Assembly (NCBI GenBank): GCA_023430725.1
Contig: JAEYZD010000203.1
Location: 1 to 6,714, forward strand
Source: Bacteroidota bacterium
GTDB lineage: Bacteria; Bacteroidota; Bacteroidia; Bacteroidales; VadinHA17
DNA: 6,714 bases
Direction: 5' to 3'
The notes below the pieces were generated by a model. That model was not told the DNA's origin. It searched no databases and saw nothing but the letters and a program-made list of their open reading frames with translations. The translations under genes and the position numbers were made by a program. Positions 6,356 to 6,714 of this stretch are shown here, one piece after another (the first letter of the stretch is position 1; each line of letters opens with the position of its first letter).

Positions 6356-6532
6356 AATTGGCATTTATACCGTACATGTCAGATGATGCCGTTTTGTGAC
6401 ACGAAAAAATCAACTTTTTTTCAAAAAAAATGCAACAAGCTGAATGACAGATAAGTATAAGGTGTAAAATGTTACTGCCACTTTTGTGGATTGTTTTTAC
6501 TTTTACCGGCGGAAGAGAGAAGGACCACACAA
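6323..6532. other. Divergent AT-rich intergenic region with A/T tracts
   Basis: This 210-base gap separates the peptide gene (-) from the secreted-protein gene (+) and should hold both promoters. It contains A-tracts at 6404-6409 and 6423-6430 and a T-tract at 6415-6421, in a 30-base stretch (6401-6430) with only 5 G or C. GAAAAAA at 6403-6409 can pair with TTTTTTC at 6416-6422. The runs suggest intrinsic bending or upstream promoter elements. For the + gene, CACTTTTG (6479-6486) and TACTTTTA (6498-6505) each match 7 of 8 positions of TAnnTTTG, but neither has a clear -33 TTTG at the right distance. Neither promoter can be placed firmly. Confidence 0.45.
6521..6524 (+). promoter_or_regulatory. 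Shine-Dalgarno for the right-edge gene
   Basis: AGGA (within AGAAGGA) lies 8 bases before the ATG at 6533. It fixes the start choice and is notable because most other genes here have no such site. Confidence 0.55.
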
Positions 6533-6714
6533 ATGAGCTTTGGGGCACGAATAGAAGTCATAACTTTCCTGTTTTTTGCTGTTTTATGGGGATCACCATC
6601 ACTGGCTCAGGAAACCGGGTCGCATACCACGGAGGCCATTGACAGAGGAGATAACGGGGAAACCAGGCTGAGGGAGCTGACTGATTCGCTTTCATTGCTC
6701 ATTGAGATGGGAGT
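6533..6714 (+). CDS. N-terminus of an exported protein of unknown function, cut by the window end
   Basis: Sixty codons are visible, and the reading frame stays open to the window end. Residues 1-26 form a clear signal peptide: a short polar start (R6), a hydrophobic core (VITFLFFAVLWG), and a SLAQ-type cleavage region ending near A25-Q26. The mature start is polar (ETGSHTTEAIDRGDNGE) and then becomes helical (TRLRELTDSLSLLIEMG), which could lead into TPR repeats, as in Bacteroidota secreted TPR, TPR-kinase or CHAT proteins. This is only a guess from 15-20 residues. It is transcribed away from the GG-leader peptide gene, sharing a 210-base intergenic region, so joint regulation is possible. 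The start is supported by the signal peptide and by a Shine-Dalgarno 8 bases upstream. Confidence 0.75.
   Translation, partial: MSFGARIEVITFLFFAVLWGSPSLAQETGSHTTEAIDRGDNGETRLRELTDSLSLLIEMG

Noticed and set aside
6354..6548. A 64-codon - strand open frame in the divergent intergenic region
   Set aside because: It begins with GTG inside the right-edge gene, runs through the A/T tracts, and its translation shows no recognisable pattern.

Overview
The window looks like a piece of a Bacteroidota chromosome, probably Bacteroidales-like. This rests on protein architecture: an OmpA-family protein with TPRs and PD40 propeller repeats, a TPR protein laid out like an anti-sigma factor, a QueE ending in the LQ.HK...IP pattern, and a small peptide with a Bacteroidota-type double-glycine leader. 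Most genes also lack a clear Shine-Dalgarno. No phage, transposon, CRISPR, tRNA or rRNA was seen.

Left block (1-4298, + strand): four tightly packed genes that look like one transcription unit. They are the C-terminal part of a periplasmic 5'/3'-nucleotidase (CpdB/UshA type), an exported alkaline phosphatase, the radical SAM enzyme QueE (ATGA overlap with the phosphatase), and a TPR/PD40/OmpA envelope protein starting on the base after the queE stop. The two hydrolases together would release nucleosides and phosphate from nucleotides in the periplasm. QueE (queuosine precursor synthesis) has no evident functional link to them. The block ends at two hairpins (4299-4378); the second is a strong dyad between convergent genes.

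Middle block (4415-6322, - strand, read right to left): a previously unlisted 45-codon gene for a GG-leader peptide (6322-6185), a 190-base spacer whose core is GC-rich and full of hairpins, a single-pass membrane TPR protein (5994-5248), and a soluble histidine-kinase-like protein (5230-4415) with eroded ATP-binding boxes. The last two are 17 bases apart and probably co-transcribed. Whether the peptide belongs to the same unit is unknown.

Right edge: a 210-base AT-rich divergent intergenic region with A/T tracts, then the start of an exported protein of unknown function (6533 onward, + strand) that leaves the window. The most interesting part is the stretch 4415-6714: a possible ribosomally made secreted peptide next to a membrane TPR protein, a pseudokinase-like histidine kinase and a divergent secreted protein. 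Modification and export genes, if any, would lie outside the window.
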